Below are positions 13,422 to 13,637 of a stretch of 13,637 bases of DNA, piece after piece; within the stretch, counting starts at the first letter, position 1, and each line of letters begins with the position of its first letter. The stretch spans positions 1 through 13,637 of the forward strand of contig JAKOQD010000248.1 in assembly GCA_029778515.1 (NCBI GenBank), in the 5' to 3' direction. The DNA is from Actinomycetes bacterium (GTDB lineage: Bacteria; Actinomycetota; Actinomycetes; Propionibacteriales; Propionibacteriaceae). Below the pieces are notes generated by a model. That model ran no database searches. It worked only from the letters and a program-made list of their open reading frames with translations, and was not told the origin of the DNA. The position numbers and the translations under genes were made by a program.

Positions 13422-13637
13422 GGCCCGAACTCCTTCTGACGGGCGGGGAACGCGTCGGTCATGACGATCGCCGTGAACGACGCCGGCATCGTGGAGGGCA
13501 CGCTGACGTCGACTCCGGTGATCCGGTCGCCTTCCGACCGCACCTTCGTGGAGCTGTAATAGTCGATCGGCACCGGACGATCCTGGGCGTCCAGCAGCAG
13601 GATCGACACCACGTGCTGGTCTGCCCCGTAGCCCGCC
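13418..13637 (-). CDS. hypothetical protein, C-terminal fragment (runs off right edge)
   Basis: The last 72 residues of a gene whose start lies outside the window. The frame is open to the edge and ends ...RQKEFGP at the TGA of 13418-13420. The visible part alternates short hydrophobic strands (VVSILLLDAQ, ITGVDVSVP, SFTAIVMTDAF) with turns, as in a beta-rich domain, and has no membrane segment. No family recognised. It overlaps the start of the membrane protein gene by 4 bp, so the two are probably made together. Confidence 0.75.
   Translation of the reverse strand, partial: AGYGADQHVVSILLLDAQDRPVPIDYYSSTKVRSEGDRITGVDVSVPSTMPASFTAIVMTDAFPARQKEFGP

Overview
This is a high-GC window with the look of an actinobacterial chromosome (Actinomycetota). 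The support is GC-rich third positions, GTG starts, a DUF2505 protein, a Tat-type lipoprotein signal, a PucR/CdaR-type regulator and ATGA/GTGA start-stop overlaps. The species cannot be told from the sequence. No tRNA, rRNA, transposase, integrase or CRISPR array is visible.

Layout from left to right. A gene fragment on the minus strand runs off the left edge (1-131). A 185-bp gap (132-316) follows, carrying two and a half copies of a 42-bp repeat. Next is a tightly coupled minus-strand operon, 3589 to 317: ABC-2 permease, ABC ATPase, second ABC ATPase, TetR regulator, each joined to the next by a 4-bp start/stop overlap. It resembles a split form of the E. coli YbhF two-ATPase exporter, and the motif losses in the two ATPases are complementary. 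Upstream lies a DUF2505 gene (minus), divergent from a Tat-exported lipoprotein with an N,N-dimethylformamidase large-subunit-like domain (plus, 4356-5804). That gene converges on a HAD-IB phosphatase gene (minus), with a palindromic repeat cluster between them. The HAD gene is divergent from a PucR/CdaR-type regulator (plus), whose 3' end overlaps a hypothetical minus-strand gene by 25 bp. The stretch 8728-11664 (minus) is a GH38 alpha-mannosidase split by one in-frame TAA at 9571-9573, with the frame otherwise open through a full-length protein. Upstream on the same strand are mscL, a 364-residue polytopic membrane protein, and the 3' end of a gene cut by the right edge. The last two overlap by 4 bp.

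The most unusual feature is the non-coding DNA. Most gaps between genes hold short, degenerate, palindrome-forming repeats, and at least three unrelated families can be told apart: A, around 'atcggtgagcatgccgggc' at 5833, 8611-8697 and 11716; B, around 'gaagtggcgaagatc' at 3764-3791 and 5908-5975; C, 'gatgtgcc...ggcacatc' at 161-301. A symmetrical 57-bp palindrome also follows mscL. These look like REP-type intergenic elements. No REP-associated transposase is present in the window.

The genes do not form one pathway. The clearest functional units are the exporter operon with its own regulator, and the membrane-protein/mscL cluster.
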